Part shown: positions 1 to 6,706 of the stretch, in pieces
How the letters are laid out: every line of letters starts with the position of its first letter
Numbering within the stretch: position 1 is the stretch's first letter
Assembly: GCA_964485215.1 (NCBI GenBank)
Contig: CAZAIM010000085.1
Span: forward strand, 1-11,013
From: HGM04593 sp964485215
GTDB taxonomy: Bacteria > Bacteroidota > Bacteroidia > Bacteroidales > Bacteroidaceae
Direction: 5' to 3'
DNA length: 11,013 nucleotides
Position numbers and translations under genes: made by a program
Notes under the pieces: model-generated
The model's database searches: none
Told to the model about the DNA's origin: nothing
What the model saw: only the letters and a program-made list of their open reading frames with translations

Positions 1-50
1 GACTGAGGAGTAGGAATGTACCTAAGATTTCTTATATCGAATTCACGTTA
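1..50 (-). repeat. Left arm of a dispersed 50-bp inverted repeat, truncated by the window edge
   Basis: The reverse complement of this stretch matches 10950-10999 at 49 of 50 positions; the single difference is GAATTC here against GAGTTC there. Read on the minus strand it begins TAACGTGA, and that first TAA is the stop codon of the GH25 gene, so the repeat starts exactly at the gene's end. It contains two short imperfect dyads, TAAGATTTCTTA and TAGGAATGTACCTA. The copy is cut at base 1; the right copy continues for 14 more bases into a small hairpin. Seen directly: the identity and the position. Inferred: a multi-copy intergenic element of the host genome, because unique DNA would not keep such identity 11 kb apart. 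It may act as a 3'-UTR structure or be a REP/MITE-like sequence. No transposase is nearby. Confidence 0.85.
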
Positions 51-893
51 TTTTATGCAGAGTTCCTTTAGCTGCTGCAAATCTCCGTTGAAGATGTTTA
101 TGTCTATCTTGCGTTTTATGCCAGGTATCCGGCCTTTGTCGGTGCATTGCCAGATGCACCATTTGCCCTCAACATCAAGCGAGTCTACATAGTAGTGCGC
201 TATCCATGTTGGATATTTGTCGAAGAACTTGTCTGTAAGATAGCGTTTCTTGTATTTTTTGCCCGAGTAGATTATAGGTCTTGCACCATAGTGCTCCTCA
301 ATCTTTGCTATGAAAATCTTCAGTTCTTCTTTGAACAGTTCTTCATTTTCGGGAATCTCTTCGACATCGACCATTGGCGGCAGGTCGCCATTTTCCATCT
401 GTACAGTGCCGATGAACATTCTTGCTTGCTCAATGCCCGTAGACGTGGTGCTGAAATAGTGGTATGCACCACGCATCAGGTTGCCTTGTCTTGCTCCGTT
501 CCAGTTATCTTCAAAACGGGTGTCCTTGTGGTCGCTGCCTTCTGTCGCCTTTATGTAGACGAAGCTTATTGGCGTGTCGTTGTTGTTCTTGCTATGCAGT
601 GTCTTCCAGTCTATGTCGCCCTGGTGGTGGGATATGTCTATTCCATATACCGAGTAGCCCTTGGGTATGCAGGTGCTGTACACGCTTATGCCGTAACAGG
701 GTGATATCTGGTTTATGAGGTTCTTTAGGAACAGGTGGTATGCGCAAAAGAGGGTGGTGAATGACACGGCTGTTGCTATGAGTGCCATTTTCCATCGCGG
801 CATTGCTGCGTCCCTTTTACGAGACGAGGGTCGGTGGACAGAAGATTTCCTCCGTCCACCGACCTTTCCCGTTCTTTTTTTTCTTTCTGCCAT
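48..893 (-). CDS. Membrane-anchored GH25 muramidase (lysozyme-like, Cellosyl/Lyc-GH25 family)
   Basis: A 281-aa protein predicted to hydrolyse the beta-1,4 bond between N-acetylmuramic acid and N-acetylglucosamine in peptidoglycan. Residues 1-36 are very basic (RKKR, GGRRK, RKR); residues about 37-58 form one hydrophobic segment, giving an N-in, C-out topology with the enzyme in the periplasm or outside. The GH25 barrel begins at GIDISHHQG (84-92, Asp86) and continues with KATEG (115-119), YHYF (144-147), the catalytic MVDVEE (Asp176, Glu178), IIYSG (207-211), WIAHY (230-234) and a C-terminal WQ...DIN strand (248-266). All core motifs are present, so it should be active. It starts 15 nt after the pfp stop and is probably co-transcribed with pfp. 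The start at 893 lacks a clear Shine-Dalgarno; an alternative is Met31 (codon at 801-803), which would drop the basic tail and the hairpin it encodes. The stop codon lies inside the left repeat arm. Confidence 0.93.
   Translation of the reverse strand: MAERKKRTGKVGGRRKSSVHRPSSRKRDAAMPRWKMALIATAVSFTTLFCAYHLFLKNLINQISPCYGISVYSTCIPKGYSVYGIDISHHQGDIDWKTLHSKNNNDTPISFVYIKATEGSDHKDTRFEDNWNGARQGNLMRGAYHYFSTTSTGIEQARMFIGTVQMENGDLPPMVDVEEIPENEELFKEELKIFIAKIEEHYGARPIIYSGKKYKKRYLTDKFFDKYPTWIAHYYVDSLDVEGKWCIWQCTDKGRIPGIKRKIDINIFNGDLQQLKELCIK
829..864 (-). other. GC-rich hairpin inside the 5' end of the GH25 gene
   Basis: GGTCGGTGGAC (829-839) and GTCCACCGACC (854-864) are perfect 11-bp inverted arms around a 14-nt loop. 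In the GH25 mRNA the stem begins about 27 nt after the annotated start codon, and the loop reads GGAGGAAAUCUUCU, which has a Shine-Dalgarno-like GGAGG. The arms encode part of the basic N-terminal tail. Just before it in the gene is a run of eight A residues (minus strand). Inference: it could reduce GH25 translation or processing relative to pfp, or it may follow simply from Arg/Gly/Pro codon use. There is no U-tract after it on the minus strand, so it is not a terminator for pfp. Confidence 0.6.
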
Positions 894-908
894 CAGACAG
901 TCAGGTTG

Positions 909-2555
909 TTATTTCTGCTGCTCCAGAGCCAAGGTCTTGGTCGTCTGGTCGCATACCTCTGTCGGGCCAAAGTACTGTATTGGGCCTGGATATACATAGC
1001 AGGTCTCCTTTGCCCACAGCTCTCTGTTGGCTGCAAATGTCTTGAAAGGTGCGCCGTTGAGGTCGACAAGTGCCTTCTGGATAACCGGCTTCATTTCTCC
1101 GTGGCGACGCTCCATGTTCATCATCATGGTGATGGGGATACCGCCGGCAACCCATTCTGCTGCAGGTGCTGTGGTGTTGCGTACCGATGACATGTAGCCT
1201 GTCTTGCCGGCAGCGATGAGCTGTGACGCGTTGTAGCCGAGCGCATAGCAGTAGTCGGCATCGTAGTTCGAAGGAGCTGCGCAACGTCCCTCGTAGCCGA
1301 AGAAGTGGTGCTGTGCATTGAATTTTCCGTTGTACTTGCCTTCGGCCTTCCATGCTGCAAGCTTGCCTGCAACCATCTCGGAAAGCAGTTTCTCTGTCTC
1401 TATCAGGGATACCTGTACGTTGCCGTGCGGGTCGCGGTCCATTGTGAGCTGGCGCGCAACGCCTGTGGGAAGGCTTGCGTATACGGCAGCATTCTCTTTG
1501 GAGAGCTGGTCAATGATGTACTGACGCTGTTCCTCGGGAGCAACGGCATTGTATTCCTCGCCCTTGTGAGCCAACAGGTCGTTGAGCTCGGCGATGAGTG
1601 CCTTCATTGCCGGAATGAACTCGATGAGGCCCTCCGGAATGAGGACTGTACCGAAGTTGTTGCCTGCTGCAGCGCGGTCGGCAACAGCCTGTGCAATAGA
1701 TGTGACGATGTCGTCGAGCGAGAGAGCCTTCTGCTCAACCTCCTCTGAAATTATGCAGTAGTTGGGCTGTGTCTGCAGCGCGCACTCAAGGGCAATGTGT
1801 GAAGCCGAACGGCCCATGAGCTTGATGAAGTGCCAGTATTTCTGTGCTGAATTGCAGTCGCGCTGGATATTGCCGATAACCTCTGAATAAACCTTGCATG
1901 CAGTGTCGAAGCCGAAAGATGTCTCAATGTAAGCGTTCTTCAGGTCGCCGTCGATGGTCTTGGGGCAACCGATAACCTGTACACCGGTGTTCTTTGCAGC
2001 ATAGTATTCGGCGAGGACGCAAGCATTTGTGTTGGAGTCGTCTCCACCGATGATTACGAGTGCCTTGATGTCGAGTTCCTTGATAATCTCAAGACCCTTG
2101 TCGAACTGCTCTGTCTTCTCGAGCTTTGTGCGGCCTGAACCGATGATGTCGAAACCGCCCGTGTTGCGGTACTCGTCCATAAGCTCGGCTGTAATCTCCA
2201 TATATTTGTGGTCAACCAAGCCGCCAGGGCCCATAAGGAAACCATAGAGACGGCTGCCGGGGTTCAGTCTCTTTACACCGTCAAATAGTCCGGCAATTAC
2301 GTTGTGGCCGCCGGGAGCCTGTCCTCCAGAAAGGATTACGCCCACATTGATAGCAGGATACTCCTGAGCCTCTCCGCCCTTTTCGAATGTTACGATGGGC
2401 AGGCCATAGGTGTTGGGGAACATAGCCTTTATGGCCTCCTGGTCGGCAACAGATTCTGTTGCTGCACCTTCACACAGTTTAACTGTCCCGGTCAAAGCCT
2501 GGGGGAGCTTGGGCTGGTAGGCAGCCCTTGCCTTTTGTAACGCGCTTATTTTCAT
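909..2555 (-). CDS. pfp: Diphosphate--fructose-6-phosphate 1-phosphotransferase (PPi-dependent phosphofructokinase, long type)
   Basis: A 548-aa cytosolic enzyme that reversibly phosphorylates fructose 6-phosphate to fructose 1,6-bisphosphate with pyrophosphate in place of ATP. Visible motifs are the phosphate-binding GGQAPGGHN (77-85), GGDDSNTN (170-177), PKTIDGDL (198-205), ETSFGFDTA (211-219), MGRSASH (247-253) and PEGL (307-310). The second Asp of GGDD (Asp173) and Lys199 of PKTIDGD are the known determinants of PPi rather than ATP use; ATP enzymes have GGDGS at the first site. Asp202 of TIDGD is the expected catalytic base. The length of about 550 aa fits the long, plant-like clade common in Bacteroidales, which carries an insertion compared with the 320-aa PfkA. 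It is first in a two-gene minus-strand unit with the GH25 gene. Transcription probably starts in the AT-rich region near 2665; a weak purine stretch (AGAGAAA) precedes the ATG. Confidence 0.97.
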   Translation of the reverse strand: MKISALQKARAAYQPKLPQALTGTVKLCEGAATESVADQEAIKAMFPNTYGLPIVTFEKGGEAQEYPAINVGVILSGGQAPGGHNVIAGLFDGVKRLNPGSRLYGFLMGPGGLVDHKYMEITAELMDEYRNTGGFDIIGSGRTKLEKTEQFDKGLEIIKELDIKALVIIGGDDSNTNACVLAEYYAAKNTGVQVIGCPKTIDGDLKNAYIETSFGFDTACKVYSEVIGNIQRDCNSAQKYWHFIKLMGRSASHIALECALQTQPNYCIISEEVEQKALSLDDIVTSIAQAVADRAAAGNNFGTVLIPEGLIEFIPAMKALIAELNDLLAHKGEEYNAVAPEEQRQYIIDQLSKENAAVYASLPTGVARQLTMDRDPHGNVQVSLIETEKLLSEMVAGKLAAWKAEGKYNGKFNAQHHFFGYEGRCAAPSNYDADYCYALGYNASQLIAAGKTGYMSSVRNTTAPAAEWVAGGIPITMMMNMERRHGEMKPVIQKALVDLNGAPFKTFAANRELWAKETCYVYPGPIQYFGPTEVCDQTTKTLALEQQK

Positions 2556-2670
2556 ATTTTCTCTAAATGTTTAGGAATAGAATATTCTTGCAGTTTTCTA
2601 ATTATTGGCAAATTTCGCCTTTTTTATTGAATTTTAAAAGTGCTTTCATCTTTTTTATTCATAATTATGG

Positions 2671-2678
2671 CAAATATA
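2671..2678 (-). promoter_or_regulatory. Candidate Bacteroidetes -7 box for pfp
   Basis: On the minus strand this reads TATATTTG, an exact match to the Bacteroidetes primary sigma -7 consensus TAnnTTTG. It would place the start of transcription near 2665 and give pfp a 5' leader of roughly 110 nt. The -33 TTTG is not clear at the expected distance. The box is half of a perfect 16-bp palindrome (2671-2686), so the same -7 motif also reads toward the plus strand. Confidence 0.4.
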
Positions 2679-2696
2679 TATATTTGTTTCCCGAGG

Positions 2697-2728
2697 TTTG
2701 GTCATTCCGCACGATTTTTATATCTTTA
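2697..2728 (+). promoter_or_regulatory. Bacteroidetes-type promoter of the 91-aa protein gene
   Basis: A -33 TTTG (2697-2700) is followed after 20 nt by TATCTTTA (2721-2728), which matches the -7 consensus TAnnTTTG except at the last base. The 19-21 nt spacing is the one known for Bacteroides promoters. Transcription would begin near 2735, leaving a leader of about 25 nt that is AT-rich and has no Shine-Dalgarno, as is usual in this phylum. Confidence 0.6.
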
Positions 2729-2761
2729 CGGAATGAATCATTAATTAAAAACATTTGAATT

Positions 2762-3037
2762 ATGGCAAGCAGAAGAAACTTGAAGAAGGTGATAACATTT
2801 GTAGTGGATGAACTGGCAACAGAGGCGTTTCTCCTCTCATACGATGCCAAAGGCAACACTGAGGCGTGGGTAGCTCTGTTCAATAAGATATTTGCGTTGA
2901 ACAACGACTATGTCGCACGTGTAAGCCACGCCGAACCCGGTATGCCTGCCAGGAAGTATTTCAATACGTTGTGCGACTCTTTCAATGCCGATGCCAAGGC
3001 TATCCTGGAGGAGATTACTACCTTGTCAAAGGCCTGA
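2762..3037 (+). CDS. Small conserved Bacteroidales protein of unknown function
   Basis: A 91-aa soluble protein with no signal peptide or membrane segment. It starts MASRRNLKK with a basic N-terminus, then shows mainly amphipathic helix-forming sequence, including a central AEPGMPARKYF turn (about residues 58-68) and an acidic C-terminal helix (AKAILEEITTLSKA). The overall pattern, with RRxLKK at the start, a short helical body and an SHxEPG turn, resembles from memory a family of small cytosolic proteins widespread in Bacteroidales with no assigned function. It has its own promoter candidate and a hairpin terminator right after the stop, so it is probably a single-gene transcript, well placed for independent expression. 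It is too short for the large secreted protein that follows to be an obvious partner. No enzymatic motif is visible. Confidence 0.85.
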   Translation: MASRRNLKKVITFVVDELATEAFLLSYDAKGNTEAWVALFNKIFALNNDYVARVSHAEPGMPARKYFNTLCDSFNADAKAILEEITTLSKA

Positions 3038-3050
3038 CAAAATTCCAGAT

Positions 3051-3086
3051 GAGGGTGTCCGAATAGTTCACCCTCTTTGTTTCTTG
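3051..3086 (+). terminator. Rho-independent terminator after the 91-aa protein gene
   Basis: GAGGGTG (3051-3057) and CACCCTC (3069-3075) form a 7-bp GC-rich stem with an 11-nt loop, followed by the T-rich stretch TTTGTTTCTT. It lies 13 nt after the stop codon. The sequence is closely related to the hairpin at 10897-10924 read on the minus strand. The next gene starts 28 nt further on and no good promoter is seen between them, so read-through may supply some transcription of that gene. Confidence 0.75.
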
Positions 3087-3113
3087 TTCACATTCCGGTT
3101 GTAACAGCTGCTT

Positions 3114-6041
3114 ATGATATTCAAAAGGTTTGCAGTGTCTCTCGTGTGTCTCCTTGGTGTTGTGGCCTTGCAGGCTCAGACTGTCGACAAGGAGACCGCC
3201 GGTGCCATTTCCAGTTATTTCAAAGGATATGGTTCCGGCCGTTGTGACGTGCGTAACCCTGCACTCGACAAGCGCAAGAACAATATCGTGCTGAACAGGA
3301 GCTCCAAGTCTATAATAATATATTGCAACGAGGCTTTTGCCGGGCAGCCATTCACACGTGGAAGCGTCGATACAATATACAGCGACATAAGGAAACTCCT
3401 GCCGCGCAAGTACCGCAAGTATAGCATAAAGGTCTTGTATAACGGTGTCTCCATTGATGAGCGTGTGCCAAATATCTATCGCGGCAAGAAGGCCGACAAG
3501 AGCCGTATGTGGGGCACCATTTCATACAAGGGTGAGCCTTGGATCGCGAATGTTTCACGTCCTTACAAGCCTTCCTTGGGTCTTGAAGGGCATCATCTTG
3601 CACTGTGGCAAAGCCACGGCCGGTTTTATCTTCACAAGAAAGACAGTTGGGCTTGGCAGCGTCCCGCGCTTTTCTGCACTACTGAAGACCTCTTTACCCA
3701 GTCGATAGTAGTTCCGTTTCTCATGCCCATGCTGGAGAATGCAGGCGCGGTGGTATATACTCCGCGTGAACGTGACTGGCAGCCAAATTGTGTAATTGTC
3801 GACAACGACCTGTGTGTTGCGGGTGCCATATATACCGAGCAGGGCAGCAAGGAGTATGCCTGGAAACAGTGCGACACTGGTTATGCCTTCAAAAAGGATA
3901 CATATTGCGACAATGAGAACCCTTTTGCGATGGGTACCTCGCGTTTTGTGAAAAGTTCATCAGGTGGCAAACGTTCAGCAGCCGAAGCTATGTGGACTCC
4001 CGCTATACCCGAAGATGGCGAGTATGCGGTATATGTGTCGTATCGTACATTCGGAAACTCAGTGCCCGATGCTCTTTATACAGTGAAGCATAGTGGTGGC
4101 TCAACCCAGTTCAAGGTGAACCAGAAAATCGGTGGTGGCACCTGGGTCTATCTTGGCGCCTTCAGTTTCAAGGCCGGTGACCAGGGACAGGGAGTGGTGC
4201 TGAGCAACAATAGTGCTCACAATGGTGTGGTAAGTGCCGATGCAGTGCGTTTTGGCGGTGGCCGTGGGTGTGTAAGACGCGGTTCATCATCATTGCTCAG
4301 TGGCTTGCCGCGTTATCTTGAGGGTGCACGTTATAATCTGCAGCTCAGCGGCTTTCCGTATGAGGTCTATTCCTCGAGCTGTGGCGAGGATGATTACAGG
4401 GATGATATAAACTGCCGTTCATACGCGGTGAACTACCTCACCGGCGGTTCCGTGTATAACCCCGACACCACAGGCCTTGGCGTGCCTGTTGAACTTTCAT
4501 TTGGTTTTCATTCCGATGCCAATTTCTTTACCGAGAACAAACTTGTCGGTACACTTGGTGTTGTGACAACAAAGGCCAACGATGGCGTTGTCGAGAGCGG
4601 CAAGTCCCGTTATATGTCGCGTGACCTTGTATCGTTTATGCTCAACAATCTGCAGGACGACCTCACTTCGCGTTATGGTATCCGTTGGCGTGTGCGCGGC
4701 ATTCTCGACCGCAATTATAGCGAGACACGCCTGCCTGCAGTGCCCTCCATCATTCTGGAGTCGCTTTCGCACGAGAACTACCTCGATATGGTATATGGTC
4801 ACGACCCCGATTTCAAGTTTACATTCGCACGTTCTGTCTATAAGTCGCTATTGCGTCACATTTGCTATGTCCATGGTAAGGATTTCGTAGTGCAGCCTCT
4901 TCCTGTCAGCAGCGTATCGTTGTCCCTTTCGTCCAATGACGATGTAGCAACACTGCGATGGGTGCCGGTCGACGACCCGCAGGAACCAACGGCAAAGCCC
5001 ACGAAATTTATAGTCTATACAAAAGTAGGCGATGGGGGTTACGACAATGGAACTGTTGTTGAGAGGCCATACTGCAATATAAAGGTAGAGAAAGGCGTAG
5101 CCTATTCCTTCAAGGTTGCAGCCCTTAACGATGGCGGCGAGAGCCTGCCATCGGAGGAACTCTCGCTGTTCCTTGCCAAGAAGGAACTTGACCGTGTGCT
5201 TATAGTCAATGGTTTCCATCGTTTGAGCGGCCCGCAGACACTCTCTACATCCACTCAGCACGGCTTCGATATGCTGGCCGACCCGGGTGTGCCTTACATG
5301 CGCTCCCCCGAGTATTGCGGCCTGCAGAGCGACTTCGAGCGCAAGAACCCTGCCGACCAGGTGAGCCCGGGAGCAAGCGGCAACGAGTATGAGGGCATGC
5401 TCATAGCCGGCAACACTTTCGATTATCCTGCTCTGCACGGCAAGGCATTGGCTGCCAACGGTTACAGTTACGTTTCGTGCAGCAGCGAGGCCATTATGCG
5501 CGGTACGGTGGATATGAACGCTTTTAAGGCGGTCGACCTTATCCTCGGTGCCGAAAAGGAGGGAGGCAGAGGATCTCTTCTTGGCTATAACCGTCCTTAT
5601 AAGACATTCCCGGCCGAACTGCAACAGAAAATTCGCGAATACTGCGGAAATGGAGGCAATATCTTTGTCAGCGGTTCTTATATTGCCAGCGATATGTCGG
5701 GCAGCGACGAGGAGAAGGCCTTTATCCGTGACGTGCTCCGTTATGAGTATGGCGGCTCCATAACCGACCTTTCCGAGAACCTTGTCACAGGCTCCGGTGC
5801 CCGGCTACGTTTCAACCGCACGGCCAATGAGGAGTGCTACGCTGTGCCGCGTCCCGATGTGCTTGTCCCTGTAGGGAAGGCGTTTGTCTCTTTTATTTTC
5901 AGCGGCGACAAGCAGAGTGCCGGAATTGCATATGCCGGCAAGTATCGTGTCCTTGCAACAAGCATTCCCTTTGAGACGGTAACAGATGAGCGGCAACGCG
6001 TTAATCTAATGGGTGCAGTCATGCGTTTTCTGCTGAAATGA
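3114..6041 (+). CDS. Secreted N-acetylmuramoyl-L-alanine amidase-like protein with inserted golvesin/xanthan-lyase-type domain and FnIII domain
   Basis: A 975-aa exported protein. A Sec signal peptide spans about 1-22, ending ALQAQ. The Amidase_3 zinc fold can be traced: His168 (LWQSHG), Glu191 (TTEDLF) leading to VVYTPRERD (213-221), His466 (FGFHSDAN) and Glu549 (IILESLSHEN); these match the usual H-E-H-E pattern for Zn binding and catalysis. Between TPRERD and the second half, residues about 235-385 form a separate beta-rich domain like the C-terminal domain of golvesin, also seen in proteins annotated 'xanthan lyase'. Residues about 595-690 look like a fibronectin III domain, and 692-975 begin with an RVLIVNGF strand and resemble a flavodoxin/GATase-like fold of unknown role. 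Expected function: amide cleavage in peptidoglycan or binding/processing of an extracellular polymer; the xanthan-lyase label itself is weakly founded. No T9SS tail is seen. It ends within 30 nt of the lipoprotein gene, suggesting an operon. Confidence 0.85.
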   Translation: MIFKRFAVSLVCLLGVVALQAQTVDKETAGAISSYFKGYGSGRCDVRNPALDKRKNNIVLNRSSKSIIIYCNEAFAGQPFTRGSVDTIYSDIRKLLPRKYRKYSIKVLYNGVSIDERVPNIYRGKKADKSRMWGTISYKGEPWIANVSRPYKPSLGLEGHHLALWQSHGRFYLHKKDSWAWQRPALFCTTEDLFTQSIVVPFLMPMLENAGAVVYTPRERDWQPNCVIVDNDLCVAGAIYTEQGSKEYAWKQCDTGYAFKKDTYCDNENPFAMGTSRFVKSSSGGKRSAAEAMWTPAIPEDGEYAVYVSYRTFGNSVPDALYTVKHSGGSTQFKVNQKIGGGTWVYLGAFSFKAGDQGQGVVLSNNSAHNGVVSADAVRFGGGRGCVRRGSSSLLSGLPRYLEGARYNLQLSGFPYEVYSSSCGEDDYRDDINCRSYAVNYLTGGSVYNPDTTGLGVPVELSFGFHSDANFFTENKLVGTLGVVTTKANDGVVESGKSRYMSRDLVSFMLNNLQDDLTSRYGIRWRVRGILDRNYSETRLPAVPSIILESLSHENYLDMVYGHDPDFKFTFARSVYKSLLRHICYVHGKDFVVQPLPVSSVSLSLSSNDDVATLRWVPVDDPQEPTAKPTKFIVYTKVGDGGYDNGTVVERPYCNIKVEKGVAYSFKVAALNDGGESLPSEELSLFLAKKELDRVLIVNGFHRLSGPQTLSTSTQHGFDMLADPGVPYMRSPEYCGLQSDFERKNPADQVSPGASGNEYEGMLIAGNTFDYPALHGKALAANGYSYVSCSSEAIMRGTVDMNAFKAVDLILGAEKEGGRGSLLGYNRPYKTFPAELQQKIREYCGNGGNIFVSGSYIASDMSGSDEEKAFIRDVLRYEYGGSITDLSENLVTGSGARLRFNRTANEECYAVPRPDVLVPVGKAFVSFIFSGDKQSAGIAYAGKYRVLATSIPFETVTDERQRVNLMGAVMRFLLK

Positions 6042-6070
6042 CAGTAAATGGTTCCCCTGTCCGAAAAATC

Positions 6071-6640
6071 ATGTTTATGAAAAAAATATCCTTTTTATCA
6101 ATAGCCTTGTTTCTCTCAGCATCATGTGCCGACAATGTTTACGAACAGCAGCAACAGGTCTATGAGAGTGCCTTGGAGAAAATCGCCGAGGGCAAGGTCA
6201 ATGGTTGTGATTCTCTTCTCTCGCATACCTTTGATACCGAATTGTCAGCCTTGCGTCTGTTGGTGGCAGCCAGTGAAACCGAAATTAAGGAACTTGACGG
6301 CAGTTATGGCGAAGAACTCCCCACAATGCTTGCAGGGATAGAGCACTTGCGCGATTCTCTTTTTACAATTCTCGATGCCTCGTTCCGCACTGAAAAGGTA
6401 CATTTTGTGGAGAAACGTACTCTTCTTTATGCCAAAGTAGCCGATTGCTACGGCAAGGCTCTCTCTCTGCGCGAGGTCGACACTATAAGGTCTCTTGCCG
6501 GACGTTATTCGTCAATGGCATACATTGAAGGGCAGAGGGTGTGTGACCCGCCCGAGGATGTGCAAAGCCGATACTATTCGGCAAAGGAGAGCGCGGCGCA
6601 GAAGTACCGCGAAGCATTGGAACGGATAGGAAGAAGATGA
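6071..6640 (+). CDS. Small helical lipoprotein of unknown function
   Basis: About 189 aa. The open frame extends back to 6038, where an ATG overlaps the previous stop (ATGA), but the first eleven codons are not signal-like. Starting at 6071 (MFMKKISF) or 6077 (MKKISF) gives a clean lipoprotein signal: a KK pair, a hydrophobic core and LSASC, with lipidated Cys19 (from 6071). Ser at -3 is a loose fit to the lipobox. After the Cys come ADN and a Gln-rich stretch, then mostly charged helix (residues about 25-185), probably helical bundle or coiled coil, ending in a basic tail ERIGRR. It is not recognised as any named family. Immediate placement after the amidase-like gene suggests a periplasmic or outer-membrane accessory of that protein; this is inference from position only. 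Confidence 0.78.
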   Translation: MFMKKISFLSIALFLSASCADNVYEQQQQVYESALEKIAEGKVNGCDSLLSHTFDTELSALRLLVAASETEIKELDGSYGEELPTMLAGIEHLRDSLFTILDASFRTEKVHFVEKRTLLYAKVADCYGKALSLREVDTIRSLAGRYSSMAYIEGQRVCDPPEDVQSRYYSAKESAAQKYREALERIGRR

Positions 6641-6648
6641 ATCCTGCA

Positions 6649-6694
6649 TAACATAAACGGGGACAGCACGCGCGTGCTGTCCCCGTTTATGTTA
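6649..6694. terminator. 46-bp perfect palindrome, bidirectional terminator between convergent genes
   Basis: Two 23-nt arms (6649-6671 and 6672-6694) are exact reverse complements with no spacer, centred on GCGC. The core is GC-rich (GGGGACAGCACGC) and the outer part AT-rich (TAACATAAAC), so each strand shows a strong stem ending in GTTTATGTTA. It starts 8 nt after the lipoprotein stop and ends 12 nt before the GH2 stop, as expected for a shared terminator of converging transcripts. AATCCTG occurs on both sides (6640-6646 and 6694-6700). Confidence 0.85.
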
Positions 6695-6706
6695 ATCCTG
6701 TGGCGG

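Noticed and set aside
1..50. CRISPR repeat
   Set aside because: Only one copy at each end, in opposite orientation, without spacers or cas genes.
3076..3110. Dedicated promoter for the amidase-like gene
   Set aside because: A TTTG at 3076-3079 has no TAnnTTTG-like box 19-21 nt downstream; only GTAACAG is seen there.
4848..5624. Minus-strand 258-aa open frame
   Set aside because: Antisense to the FnIII and C-terminal domains of the amidase-like gene, with low-complexity-like composition and no promoter.
6038..6070. Lipoprotein start at 6038 with ATGA translational coupling
   Set aside because: The first eleven codons would put a polar stretch before the signal peptide; starts at 6071 or 6077 give a normal lipoprotein signal.
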